Below are positions 1 to 6,708 of a stretch of DNA of 34,482 bases, piece after piece; positions within the stretch are counted from its first letter, which is position 1, and the number at the start of each line of letters is the position of its first letter. The notes below the pieces were generated by a model. The model had not been told where the DNA came from. It made no database searches and saw only the letters and a list, made by a program, of their open reading frames with translations. The translations under genes were made by a program, and so were the position numbers. The DNA comes from Oscillospiraceae bacterium (GTDB lineage Bacteria; Bacillota; Clostridia; Oscillospirales; UBA929): the NCBI GenBank assembly GCA_031254575.1, contig JAIRUE010000098.1:1-34482 (forward strand), given 5' to 3'.

Positions 1-1805
1 CCGCAGATATTCACATAGCCGCTCGAAGAACTATACCACCCCAGCCGCTGTCTGGCGTTGTTGATCTTCGTCTGATTTGCCGAGGCCAGTGTCGCCGTTA
101 TTACGATATTGCCCGACGGCGCAGCCGGAGGGGTATACGTCGTGGTCACCGGCGACGTCGTAACTGTTGAAGTCGGGGTTCCAAATGCGCCGATGGCCGG
201 ATTGGCCGACCATGAAACCGGATCCGCCGGCGTATTCTTTGTCACCGAAAGAGTGATGTTGTTCCTATTGTACACCACTGTGCCGGTAGAGCCTGCTCCT
301 CCGTTAATTGTTACGGAACCGCCGCCGCCGCCCGTCACCCTTGCGGTGATTCTCAAGCCGATTTGCGCACGGGTAGATGCTCTCACCACAACGCCCTGCA
401 CTGTTTGATTCGTTGTGGAGCGAGGGGTCACTTCAACGTATACGTATTTACCGAAGTCCGCCCCTGTCGGCGTATAGGAAGGTGAATTTGCGCCACTGAT
501 ATTTGAGCCCGTTCCGGTAATACTATCGGCACGCTTCCACTGGTATACGGGCGTGCCGCCGGTATTGCCCGAGAGAGTAGTTGTGATCGCAGTACCCACA
601 GTATAATCGGTTGCACTGCCTAACGATACGGAATCTATTTTGGGTATGCCGCCAGTGACAGTGATATTAAAAGTTTTTGTAAAACTTGTCGTTGGGGTAG
701 CTCCGTTTGTGATGGTTGCCTGTATCGTGGCCGTTCCCGCCGCCGTGGTGGTCAGCGTGGACCCGCTGATCGTCGCGCCGGTGTTTCCCGCGTTAACGAC
801 GCTCCATACAATCGTCTTATTAGTGGCGGTAGATGGTTCGACCGTCCCGGTGAGCGTAAGCGGCGTGCCCGCCGTAGCGGCAGTCGGAACGCTTTTGATG
901 TCGGTTACCGCGACAAACGAGGCGGCAGTCCACTGCGCGTATAGCGTGAGATCAGTGGTAATAGGATAACTACCGCCTGCGGCATAGGGTGTGCCGCCGC
1001 TCGCCGCTGTGAACCAGTTGTTAAAAGTATAACCGGGATTATCGAAGCTAAGCTGTAAGTCGCTTTTAATAGTATATGGGCTGGAAGTTACCGTATCAGT
1101 AGAAGAAACAGCGTCGCTCGCGTTCCTGTTGCGTTTATATGTAACGGTAGCGGCGGCGGCCGTGGTAAAGCTATTGCTGCCGGTATAAGTGGCAGTATTG
1201 CCCGCAGGATCCCGGAAACCGTTGTCGATACTGAAAGTGTATGTTGTATTGTTTGCAAGGCCGCTGTACGGAATCGAATACACCGTGCTCGAAGTCCATG
1301 TGCCGCTTGACAGCGAAACATTACCGGCGGTGCTGTTAAGCGTAACCGCGCCGCTTACCGACGTGTTCATTGCCGTGTTAAATGTGATAGTCACGTTGCC
1401 GCTTACAGGCACACCCGCGCCAGTCGGCAATACCGATGTGACCGTGGGCTGCGGGGGAATGGCTTCAAACTCCACGTATACACTAATTAAACCGGGAGTA
1501 TCGGCGGTGCAGGTAAAAGTAGAACTCGCACTGCTGGTTCCAGCAGCGGCGCCGCTCCACTCTTTCACTCGATAACCGGGATGCGGTGTTGCCGTAAATG
1601 TAATGATTTCCGCATCATCAGAGTCTAGTGCGTCCCCTGAACTCAAAGAGCCTGTAGTACTCGCCGCCGCGGCAATGGTTCCAGAGCCGGTACTGGAGAA
1701 ATTCACCATAACATCACCAGCCGCCGCCCGCGCGGGCGGGGCGAGCGCGGGGAAAAAGGTGAACGCGATGGCAACCGCGAGCGAGAGCGAAAGTATTTTT
1801 TTCAT
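1..1805 (-). CDS. Secreted modular surface protein with Ig-like and InlB B-repeat domains (partial)
   Basis: The reading frame is open from the ATG at 1805 to the left edge (about 601 codons seen), so the C-terminus is missing. Residues 1-28 form a signal peptide (MKK, a hydrophobic core, then a PARA-AA cleavage region). Residues about 118-205 look like a SbsA-type Ig-like (Big_5) domain, with the typical 'DPAGN' near its end. Residues about 219-292 match a Listeria-Bacteroides (InlB B/Flg_new) repeat, recognised by 'GYTFNNWF' and the terminal 'LYAQWT'. Residues about 297-375 look like a Big_2 domain and more Ig-like sequence follows. A strong AGGAGG lies 9 bases before the start and a near-consensus promoter further upstream. 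By family this is a cell-surface adhesin or cell-wall-bound scaffold; its ligand and anchor cannot be told. It is single in its operon as far as visible, divergent from the XRE gene. Confidence 0.85.
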   Translation of the reverse strand, partial: MKKILSLSLAVAIAFTFFPALAPPARAAAGDVMVNFSSTGSGTIAAAASTTGSLSSGDALDSDDAEIITFTATPHPGYRVKEWSGAAAGTSSASSTFTCTADTPGLISVYVEFEAIPPQPTVTSVLPTGAGVPVSGNVTITFNTAMNTSVSGAVTLNSTAGNVSLSSGTWTSSTVYSIPYSGLANNTTYTFSIDNGFRDPAGNTATYTGSNSFTTAAAATVTYKRNRNASDAVSSTDTVTSSPYTIKSDLQLSFDNPGYTFNNWFTAASGGTPYAAGGSYPITTDLTLYAQWTAASFVAVTDIKSVPTAATAGTPLTLTGTVEPSTATNKTIVWSVVNAGNTGATISGSTLTTTAAGTATIQATITNGATPTTSFTKTFNITVTGGIPKIDSVSLGSATDYTVGTAITTTLSGNTGGTPVYQWKRADSITGTGSNISGANSPSYTPTGADFGKYVYVEVTPRSTTNQTVQGVVVRASTRAQIGLRITARVTGGGGGSVTINGGAGSTGTVVYNRNNITLSVTKNTPADPVSWSANPAIGAFGTPTSTVTTSPVTTTYTPPAAPSGNIVITATLASANQTKINNARQRLGWYSSSSGYVNIC

Positions 1806-1859
1806 TTTAAGAACCTCCTATTTGTTCAGGCGGACTGACACCTCTTTTATTTGACGTTA

Positions 1860-1888
1860 AGTATAGCAGATTGTTCCAAGAAAGTCAA
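1860..1888 (-). promoter_or_regulatory. Sigma-A-type promoter of the surface protein gene
   Basis: Read on the minus strand, TTGACT (1883-1888) and TATACT (1860-1865) are separated by exactly 17 bases. This places transcription about 50 bases upstream of the start codon at 1805, with the AGGAGG ribosome binding site in the leader. Each box differs from consensus by one base. Confidence 0.75.
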
Positions 1889-1944
1889 AAAATTATTTCT
1901 TAATAAACTATGAACAAAGGGCGGGAGCGCGGACGGCGGAAAAA

Positions 1945-1968
1945 TATTCAACTTGACGATATTGAATA
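1945..1968. promoter_or_regulatory. Possible operator: TATTCAA inverted repeat
   Basis: TATTCAA (1945-1951) and its exact reverse complement TTGAATA (1962-1968) flank a 10-base spacer. The dyad ends five bases before the -35 box of the XRE gene and lies between the two divergent promoters. That position suits an autoregulatory site for the XRE protein, but the link is inferred and a 7-base arm in AT-rich DNA could arise by chance. Confidence 0.35.
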
Positions 1969-1973
1969 AACGC

Positions 1974-2002
1974 TTGACAGCGTGAACTGTTTATGCTATG
2001 CT
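1974..2002 (+). promoter_or_regulatory. Sigma-A-type promoter of the XRE gene
   Basis: A perfect TTGACA (1974-1979) is followed after 17 bases by TATGCT (1997-2002), leading to the XRE gene start at 2029. Confidence 0.7.
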
Positions 2003-2028
2003 ATACACAAGGAGAGGTGTGGCAACAT

Positions 2029-2238
2029 ATGACGATCGAGAAAAAAATCAATATGGCGGCCGCGTATAAAGGAATCAGTCAAGCGGAGTTAGCAAGGCTG
2101 ATCGGCACGACGCCGTCCAACTTAAATCTAAAAGTGAAGCGTGAAACCTTAAAAACGGAGGAGCTGCAAAAAATCGCGGAGGTTTTAGGCGGGTCATACC
2201 GCTTTGGGTTTGTCTTTCCGGACGGTACGGAGATTTAG
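2029..2238 (+). CDS. Small XRE/Cro-CI-type helix-turn-helix protein
   Basis: This 69-residue protein consists almost only of a Cro/CI-like helix-turn-helix: 'GISQAELARLIGTTPSNLN' is the typical helix-turn-helix core (residues about 15-33), followed by 'TEELQKIAEVLGGSY'. I chose the ATG at 2029 because GGAGAGG (2011-2017) is positioned for it; an upstream in-frame start at 1993 lies inside the promoter. Small proteins of this type are DNA-binding regulators or antitoxin-like factors in Clostridia. It sits just before hicA but hicAB has its own promoter, so joint control is possible and not shown. No toxin partner of its own is visible. Confidence 0.8.
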   Translation: MTIEKKINMAAAYKGISQAELARLIGTTPSNLNLKVKRETLKTEELQKIAEVLGGSYRFGFVFPDGTEI

Positions 2239-2240
2239 TG

Positions 2241-2269
2241 TTGACTTGCGCATAATCTTTGCGTATAAT
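2241..2269 (+). promoter_or_regulatory. Sigma-A-type promoter of hicAB
   Basis: TTGACT (2241-2246) and a perfect TATAAT (2264-2269) are spaced by 17 bases, starting just three bases after the stop codon of the XRE gene. Toxin-antitoxin operons are usually autoregulated at such a promoter. Confidence 0.8.
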
Positions 2270-2292
2270 AGAAAGCGAAAAGGGTGTCTGCT

Positions 2293-2478
2293 ATGCCGTC
2301 TTCATCAAAAGAAGTCCTTCGAATGCTTCGTGATGACGGTTGGTATGAAGTGGGAAGCGAAGGGTCTCACGTACAGTTAAAGCACCCCGCTAAGCTGGGC
2401 AAGGTGACTGTACCGCTCCATAGAGAAATAAAGCCCGGAACGCTGAACAGCATAAAGAAACAGGCAGGACTTAAATAA
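2293..2478 (+). CDS. hicA: HicA-type mRNA interferase toxin
   Basis: This 61-residue protein has the whole HicA double-stranded-RNA-binding-like fold: 'LRMLRDDGWYEV', then 'GSEGSHVQLKHP' with the conserved catalytic histidine in G-S-H, then 'VTVPLH' and the C-terminal 'KPGTLNSIKKQAGLK'. HicA toxins cleave mRNA in the cytoplasm and are neutralised by HicB. The ATG at 2293 is preferred over an in-frame GTG at 2284 because AGGG (2281-2284) lies 8 bases before it and the family normally begins only a few residues before the 'LLRDDGW' helix. hicB follows 33 bases downstream. Length and key residues look intact, so the toxin should be active. Confidence 0.93.
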   Translation: MPSSSKEVLRMLRDDGWYEVGSEGSHVQLKHPAKLGKVTVPLHREIKPGTLNSIKKQAGLK

Positions 2479-2511
2479 ACCCTGCCCGCATAATGAAAGG
2501 AGCGTTTTGCA

Positions 2512-2946
2512 TTGCGTAAGATAACCTATATTGGCGTCTTTGAGCCTTGTAATGACGGCGGTTACAGTGTTTACTTCCCGGATTTGCCTGGCTGCGCAAG
2601 TGGGGGCGACGACCTGGAGGAATCGCAGCATAACGCCGCCGCCGCTCTGAATTTGCATATCTATGGGATGGAAAAGGACGGAGAATCTATACCAGCTCCG
2701 TCAAAAGTACCAGTAATTGACCCCCAAACAGAACCGGGTTATCTCTTATCTCCTGTTACCATTTACCCGGATATTTTTAAGGTTGACAGGGACAGCCGAG
2801 CCGTCAGAACAAACACCTCCATTCCATCATGGCTGAAAGATATGGCCGAAGCCAGAGGCATTAACTATTCGCAGGTATTGGAAACTGCCCTGATGGAAAT
2901 GATGGATGTCGGCCCTGTTTCCGGCAGTCTGGCGGCACGCAAGTGA
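2512..2946 (+). CDS. hicB: HicB-type antitoxin
   Basis: The 144-residue protein has the HicB layout. The N-terminal degraded RNase-H-like domain is seen in 'GGYSVYFPDLPGCASGGDDLEE' split across residues 16-37. The C-terminal DNA-binding part is 'TNTSIPSWLKDMAEARG' and 'NYSQVLETAL' (about residues 103-131). The start codon is TTG, supported by AAGGAG (2497-2502) nine bases upstream; no ATG fits. HicB binds and blocks HicA and usually represses the operon promoter. Order toxin-then-antitoxin is standard for hicAB. Confidence 0.93.
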   Translation: MRKITYIGVFEPCNDGGYSVYFPDLPGCASGGDDLEESQHNAAAALNLHIYGMEKDGESIPAPSKVPVIDPQTEPGYLLSPVTIYPDIFKVDRDSRAVRTNTSIPSWLKDMAEARGINYSQVLETALMEMMDVGPVSGSLAARK

Positions 2947-2959
2947 TTACTCGGCAATA

Positions 2960-3195
2960 AACACAGTTCCAGGAGAGATAGCTGATAGTAATGAAAGCCG
3001 GCCTTTCGGTGACCGTCTGCACATCGCCGCCGCCATATACATGGGTGCAACATCATTGTGTCGTGGAACTTTGAGCATATGGTCAACGTCAAGGCGGTCG
3101 ACGGGGTGAGGATAGTCCGCATTGCGAATAATGCCGCCCCGGTCGATATTTACTCCCCGGCCGTTCTACTGGAAAGGAGCGTTTCAGATGAATGA
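2960..3195 (+). pseudogene. Frameshifted remnant of a PIN-domain toxin gene
   Basis: No intact gene fits here, but two frames together read like the C-terminal half of a PIN-domain (VapC-like) toxin. 'GDRLHIAAAIYMGA' lies in one frame (about 3008-3049) and 'NIIVSWNFEHMVNVKAV' in the frame one base back (from 3049), ending with a stop at 3193-3195. This resembles the 'D-x-x-HIA-x-A ... DIIVSWNF-H-x-VN' pattern of PIN toxins. A single base lost near 3047-3049 explains the shift. The N-terminal half with the first acidic residues is missing or unrecognisable. It directly follows hicB and is followed by another truncated gene, so a second toxin module once stood here. Confidence 0.6.
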
Positions 3196-3361
3196 ACCCA
3201 ACGTCAGCCAGTCCTTTAGCGTGGACGATATTCGCTCGTACTCTATTTCAATCAGACACAAACACCCCCGAGAAATACGTCACCGTATTCTTGCCGTTGA
3301 TATATCTCATACCGGACACGTCCTCGATCTTAGAGACGTGGATCCCATATGCCTCCAGTGA
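3188..3361 (+). pseudogene. Truncated gene start overlapping the PIN remnant
   Basis: A strong AAAGGAG (3173-3179) precedes an ATG at 3188 that overlaps the PIN remnant's stop by eight bases, as in an operon. The product begins 'MNEPNVSQSFSVDDIRSYS' and after about 17 residues (from about 3240) runs into the antisense of the DUF2284 gene, reaching a stop at 3361. The sensible part resembles the N-terminus of the small proteins that accompany PIN toxins, but the match is weak. I read it as a gene cut at a recombination junction near 3240. It could still be translated into a short chimeric peptide. Confidence 0.45.
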
Positions 3362-3787
3362 GGATAGCGCCCTGTCGGGGTTCCGGCAGGGCTCGTCCGT
3401 CTGTACCGCGCATTGTTTGCACAGTATGCAGCCGCCCGCAGCCAGTACGACGCAGTTCTCCTGCCCTATCGCCGCGTACACCCGCCCGGCGATCGACAGC
3501 GTCTGCGCATTGTGTTTTTCCTGTGCCTCCATCATACCCTCAAAGTCAAATGAGTCCTCAAGCGGGTATATGTTCTGCCAGATGATGGCCTTAGAAAATG
3601 CTTTCAGTTTTTGAATAAGCGTATCCGCCCCGCCGCAGAATGGCGGGCAGGTGTAATTGCGCCCGTAGCGCCCGCAAAGGTTCTGCTCGCAGTATGCGCG
3701 CAGAACCGGCTCAAACGTGAGCTTGCCGACGGGGATCTCCTCAGCCTTTGCCGCTCCCATATCCAGGCACAGTTTTACAATATCCAT
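3248..3787 (-). CDS. DUF2284 predicted metal-binding protein
   Basis: This 179-residue cytoplasmic protein has the cysteine pattern of DUF2284/COG5423. Residues C33, C38, C47 and C51 lie in 'YCEQNLCGRYGRNYTCPPFC', and a second set in 'GGCILCKQCA' and 'EPCRNP'. The clusters suggest iron-sulfur binding, although the biochemical role of the family is not established. It is the last gene of a minus-strand operon with the ASKHA activator. The activator's stop codon lies in this gene's ribosome binding site, three bases from its ATG. DUF2284 genes are often found next to corrinoid methyltransferase genes, so an electron-transfer or maturation role there is likely (inference). Its 3' end abuts the truncated toxin remnant. 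Confidence 0.85.
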   Translation of the reverse strand: MDIVKLCLDMGAAKAEEIPVGKLTFEPVLRAYCEQNLCGRYGRNYTCPPFCGGADTLIQKLKAFSKAIIWQNIYPLEDSFDFEGMMEAQEKHNAQTLSIAGRVYAAIGQENCVVLAAGGCILCKQCAVQTDEPCRNPDRALSSLEAYGIHVSKIEDVSGMRYINGKNTVTYFSGVFVSD

Positions 3788-3790
3788 CTC

Positions 3791-4918
3791 CTACACCTCA
3801 AAAAGCATGTTTTCCATGAACAAATGCGTAAACCTCGCATGCTCCGCCAGATTAATCTCGGTGAACCCGGTGAGAAGGCTTCGCATCTCTTCCGCGGCCC
3901 GGACGGGCGCCAGCAGCAGCGCCACCGCGCCGCCCAGCGACGCGTTGCCCACGGGCCGCGCCTTGTCTTTGAGTTCGCGGGGCAGAAGGCCGATGGTTAC
4001 AGCGCTGTCCGGGTCGAGTGTCTGCCCTATGCCGCCCGCCAGATAGACCGCGTCAAGCTCCCCGTAAATCAGCCCCGCCGATTCGAGCAGGATTTCCAGA
4101 CCTGAACGCACAGCGGATTTGGCCAGTTGTAAATCACGGATCTCCTTCTGGGTGAATTCACAATTTCCTTCCAGCAGGCCCGTCTCGCTCACGGCGCCTT
4201 GGCGGACAAGCCGTGCCAGCCCGTCTATCGCCCCGGACGCGCCGCCGCCGCGCGAGGATCCCTCAAACGCCGGGCCGGCCGCCGTGGACGTGACGGTCAG
4301 CCTGCCTCTGTCATACAGCGCCATCTCGCCGTTGGTCCCGAGGTCAATCAGTAAAAACCGGCTTTCTTTCGGCACATACAGCAATCCCGCCGTAATGTCG
4401 CCGCCCACAAACGCGGCAAACCAGGGAATGATCCGCGTATCACAGCCAAACAGCCAGTACCTGTCCTCCAGCTCGTACGCCGGCTTGAACGGGAAGACGC
4501 CCAGGCTCTCGCACGGCAACCCCAGCAACAGGTATATCATCGTCGTGTTGCCGGCGATGACGATCTCCCTGATTTGACCAACCCCACAGGCTTTGAGCAG
4601 CGTTTCGACGCCGGACGCGACGCTTTGCCCTATCAGGCGGCGCAGTTCCTCCGACGCGCCACTGTTGGCGGCGCCGATCCGGGAGATGACATCCGGGCCG
4701 TATGCCCTCTGCGGGTTCATAAAGCTGTGCCGCGCAACGACCGCGCCGGCGGAGAGATCCAGCAGCGCCATAACCACCGTCGTGGTGCCGATATCGATTG
4801 CCGCGCCATATCCGCCGCGCGGCTCGACGCTTATGCCGGCCGTTGAAAAGCGGTCTAAAATGGTAAAATCTTTGCATTTCCCGCACAGCAGACAGTTCCC
4901 GATACATCCCTCACGCAT
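3791..4918 (-). CDS. ASKHA-domain corrinoid-activation protein (RACo/RamA-like), lacking the ferredoxin domain
   Basis: The 375-residue product belongs to the COG3894/DUF4445 family of ATP-dependent activators that re-reduce corrinoid proteins. ASKHA signatures are 'AIDIGTTTVVMAL' (about residues 40-52), 'IAGNTTM', 'LLIDLGTNGEMAL', 'YLAGGIG', and the family's C-terminal 'INLAEHARFTHLFMENM'. Known members carry an N-terminal [2Fe-2S] ferredoxin domain and linker; here only a short segment with C5, C9, C12 and C15 precedes the ASKHA part, possibly binding an iron-sulfur cluster. I chose the ATG at 4918 because homology starts there and it overlaps the regulator's stop by eight bases. It presumably serves the corrinoid protein encoded divergently at 6004. 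Confidence 0.85.
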   Translation of the reverse strand: MREGCIGNCLLCGKCKDFTILDRFSTAGISVEPRGGYGAAIDIGTTTVVMALLDLSAGAVVARHSFMNPQRAYGPDVISRIGAANSGASEELRRLIGQSVASGVETLLKACGVGQIREIVIAGNTTMIYLLLGLPCESLGVFPFKPAYELEDRYWLFGCDTRIIPWFAAFVGGDITAGLLYVPKESRFLLIDLGTNGEMALYDRGRLTVTSTAAGPAFEGSSRGGGASGAIDGLARLVRQGAVSETGLLEGNCEFTQKEIRDLQLAKSAVRSGLEILLESAGLIYGELDAVYLAGGIGQTLDPDSAVTIGLLPRELKDKARPVGNASLGGAVALLLAPVRAAEEMRSLLTGFTEINLAEHARFTHLFMENMLFEV

Positions 4919-5774
4919 GATGGTCTCTTTCCAGCATCCGTTTCCTGAAAAAACCAGGCGTACAACCCTCAGTTTTCTTGAAAACGCGGGTAAAATAACT
5001 CTGGCTCTCAAATCCCGCGATTTCGGGAATATCCACAAGATTGACGCGCGGGTCGCGCAGCAGGCGTTTGCTCTCCTCGACCCGTATCGCGGTGATGAAG
5101 CTGCCGTATGTCTGTCCCGTCTCCTCACGGAACACCTTGGAAAAATAAGTGGGACTGAAAAAGACGTGGGAGGCTATATCCTTCAAGGTGATCTTTTCGG
5201 CATAATTCCTCCGGATATAGGCAATGGCCTTGGCTATCGTATCCATATGCTTCGTGCTTGCCGCCAGCGCCTCGTTGTAGGGCACATAAAACGGTCCGGA
5301 AACGTTGTGCGCCGCGCAAAGAGCGAGCATCTCGCACAAAGCCCGCGCCTGCACCGGTGTCCTGAACGGAATGGCGCGGATATTGAGGGTATCGATTTCC
5401 TCGAGAGGCAGGTTCCGGCGCTCAAGAATATCGATGGCAAGGTAATCGTCGTAAGAAATCATCAGGAAAGGACCGGCCGCCGCGCCCAAACCTGTCCCGT
5501 CCAAATCGCCGATCAGCGGCGATACGCAATATGTCAGCCCCGACGGCGTGATGAAGACATACCGCCCGCCGAAACGCCGTGATTGGAAAATACCGTCAAT
5601 CAACGCCGCGCGGTCGGCCTCCGCGCAATCCAGCGCCGCGAGAAGGCGCTGTAATCCGGATAGTTCGGCGTATACGGACGAGGCAAACCGCACTTCCCCG
5701 GACACGTCCAATACCGCCGCGCCTATGCCGGTCGAGGCGGAAAAGGTTTCAAAAACGGAAAAAGGCTCGTTCAT
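4911..5774 (-). CDS. AraC-family regulator with PocR-like sensory domain
   Basis: This 287-residue regulator has a C-terminal AraC DNA-binding domain with both helix-turn-helix motifs: 'ITLKDIASHVFFSPTYFSKVF' split at about residues 195-215, then 'LVDIPEIAGFESQSYFTRVFKK' about residues 245-266. The N-terminal 150 residues resemble a PocR ligand-binding domain ('GIGAAVLDVSGEVRF', 'SGLTYCVSPL', 'GPFLMISYDDY'), a sensor common among regulators of cobamide and corrinoid methyl-transfer genes. It lies first in the operon with the activator and DUF2284 gene and is divergent from the corrinoid protein, which it probably controls. The ATG at 5774 is used, but its ribosome binding site is poor and the promoter is almost on top of it; a TTG at 5840 has no better site. 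Confidence 0.85.
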   Translation of the reverse strand: MNEPFSVFETFSASTGIGAAVLDVSGEVRFASSVYAELSGLQRLLAALDCAEADRAALIDGIFQSRRFGGRYVFITPSGLTYCVSPLIGDLDGTGLGAAAGPFLMISYDDYLAIDILERRNLPLEEIDTLNIRAIPFRTPVQARALCEMLALCAAHNVSGPFYVPYNEALAASTKHMDTIAKAIAYIRRNYAEKITLKDIASHVFFSPTYFSKVFREETGQTYGSFITAIRVEESKRLLRDPRVNLVDIPEIAGFESQSYFTRVFKKTEGCTPGFFRKRMLERDHHA

Positions 5775-5780
5775 GCTCCC

Positions 5781-5809
5781 AGTATACCATTTCAATGATG
5801 CCGATGCAA
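5781..5809 (-). promoter_or_regulatory. Promoter of the AraC gene, implying a leaderless start
   Basis: On the minus strand TTGCAT (5804-5809) and TATACT (5781-5786) are spaced by 17 bases. Transcription would start about at the A of the ATG at 5774, leaving no 5' leader. Either the mRNA is leaderless or this promoter is fortuitous and translation starts upstream. Confidence 0.5.
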
Positions 5810-5859
5810 TCCAAAGAGATATTTCCGTAAGATTGTCCAAAACAGAACAAAAATATGAA

Positions 5860-5889
5860 AAGACAGGTGAGATACCGTCTTGGTATAAT
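5860..5889 (+). promoter_or_regulatory. Promoter of the corrinoid-protein operon
   Basis: A perfect TATAAT (5884-5889) is preceded after 18 bases by a weak AAGACA (5860-5865). The poor -35 box fits an activator-dependent promoter, and the AraC-type regulator is divergently encoded. The leader to the start at 6004 would be about 107 bases and contains a hairpin. Confidence 0.6.
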
Positions 5890-5905
5890 AATAAAAAGCG
5901 TTATC

Positions 5906-5945
5906 GCCCGGCAAGCCGGGAAATGCATTTTCCCGGCTGCCCGGC
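5906..5945 (+). other. Hairpin in the 5' leader of the corrinoid-protein gene
   Basis: AGCCGGGAAA (5914-5923) pairs perfectly with TTTCCCGGCT (5929-5938) around a five-base TGCAT loop, and flanking GC-rich GCCCGGC segments can extend the structure. No T-run follows, so it is not a plain terminator. It could stabilise the mRNA or mask downstream sequence. It does not resemble a cobalamin riboswitch. Confidence 0.55.
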
Positions 5946-6003
5946 GGGCGCGCACAGCGCTTGACATGGTAATGCATATATCAACAAATAAGGGGGACTA
6001 TTT

Positions 6004-6654
6004 ATGAGCGAGATTCTCAACGAAATCTCAGCCGCGCTGCAAAGCGGCAGCGCTAAAACGGTCAAGGCGCTGGTGGAACAGGCGCTGTCGGAAGGCATAC
6101 CGGCAAAAGACATCCTTGAGCAGGGATTGCTTGCAGGCATGGACATCGTCGCCGTCAAGTTCAAAAACAACGAAGTCTATGTCCCCGAGGTGCTGATCGC
6201 GGCGCGCGCGATGAACACCGGCACGGCGCTGCTGAAGCCGTACCTCGCCGAGAGCGGGGCCAAGCCGCTCGGGAAAGCGCTCATCGGCACTGTCAAAGGC
6301 GATCAGCATGACATTGGAAAAAACCTTGTGCGTATGATGTTTGAAGGTAAGGGGATCGAGGTTATCGACCTCGGCGTCGATGTGCCGCCGGAGAAGTTTG
6401 TGGAGGCGTATAGGGAGCATCAGGCAGATGTCGTGGCGCTGTCGGCGCTGCTGACAACGACAATGGGCGAGATGAAGAACACCGTTCAGGCATTTGTGGA
6501 GGCCGGGGAACGCGGCAATGTCGTCATCATGGTGGGCGGCGCCCCGGTCACCGACACTTTCCGCGAGAGCATAGGTGCTGACATCTACACCGCCGATGCG
6601 GCCAGCGCGGCTGAAGCCGCCAAACAGGCCATACTGAAGAAAAAAGGAGCGTAA
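6004..6654 (+). CDS. Cognate corrinoid protein (B12-binding, methyltransferase-associated)
   Basis: The 216-residue protein is a typical corrinoid shuttle of three-component methyltransferase systems (MtaC/MtbC-like). An N-terminal helical cap (residues about 1-85, 'EGIPAKDILEQGLLAGMD') is followed by a Rossmann-like cobalamin domain with the D100-x-H102-x-x-G105 motif in 'GDQHDIGKN', whose histidine is the lower cobalt ligand. 'SALLTTTM' and 'GGAPVTD' are further family motifs. It carries a methyl group between a substrate methyltransferase and the MtaA-like protein encoded next. The start follows AAGGGGGA nicely. The activator needed to keep cobalt reduced is encoded divergently at 3791. 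Confidence 0.95.
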   Translation: MSEILNEISAALQSGSAKTVKALVEQALSEGIPAKDILEQGLLAGMDIVAVKFKNNEVYVPEVLIAARAMNTGTALLKPYLAESGAKPLGKALIGTVKGDQHDIGKNLVRMMFEGKGIEVIDLGVDVPPEKFVEAYREHQADVVALSALLTTTMGEMKNTVQAFVEAGERGNVVIMVGGAPVTDTFRESIGADIYTADAASAAEAAKQAILKKKGA

Positions 6655-6657
6655 CGA

Positions 6658-6708
6658 ATGTGGACTGAACAAAAATCCGGTATGGAAGATGTAAATATAT
6701 GGTTATGA
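6658..6708 (+). CDS. Possible 16-residue leader peptide coupled to the methyltransferase gene
   Basis: A strong AAAAAAGGAG lies just before an ATG at 6658 that opens a 16-codon frame reading 'MWTEQKSGMEDVNIWL'. Its TGA (6706-6708) overlaps the ATG at 6705 of the next gene in an ATGA arrangement. The next gene itself has only a weak ribosome binding site, so its translation may depend on this small frame. I recognise no homologue; it may be only a translational-coupling device. Confidence 0.45.
   Translation: MWTEQKSGMEDVNIWL

Noticed and set aside
4593..5582. Plus-strand frame of 329 codons opposite the activator and regulator
   Set aside because: It spans two well-supported minus-strand genes and has no domain.
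5890..6003. Cobalamin riboswitch before the corrinoid-protein gene
   Set aside because: The leader is only about 110 bases and I see no B12-box-like sequence or multi-arm structure, only a single hairpin.
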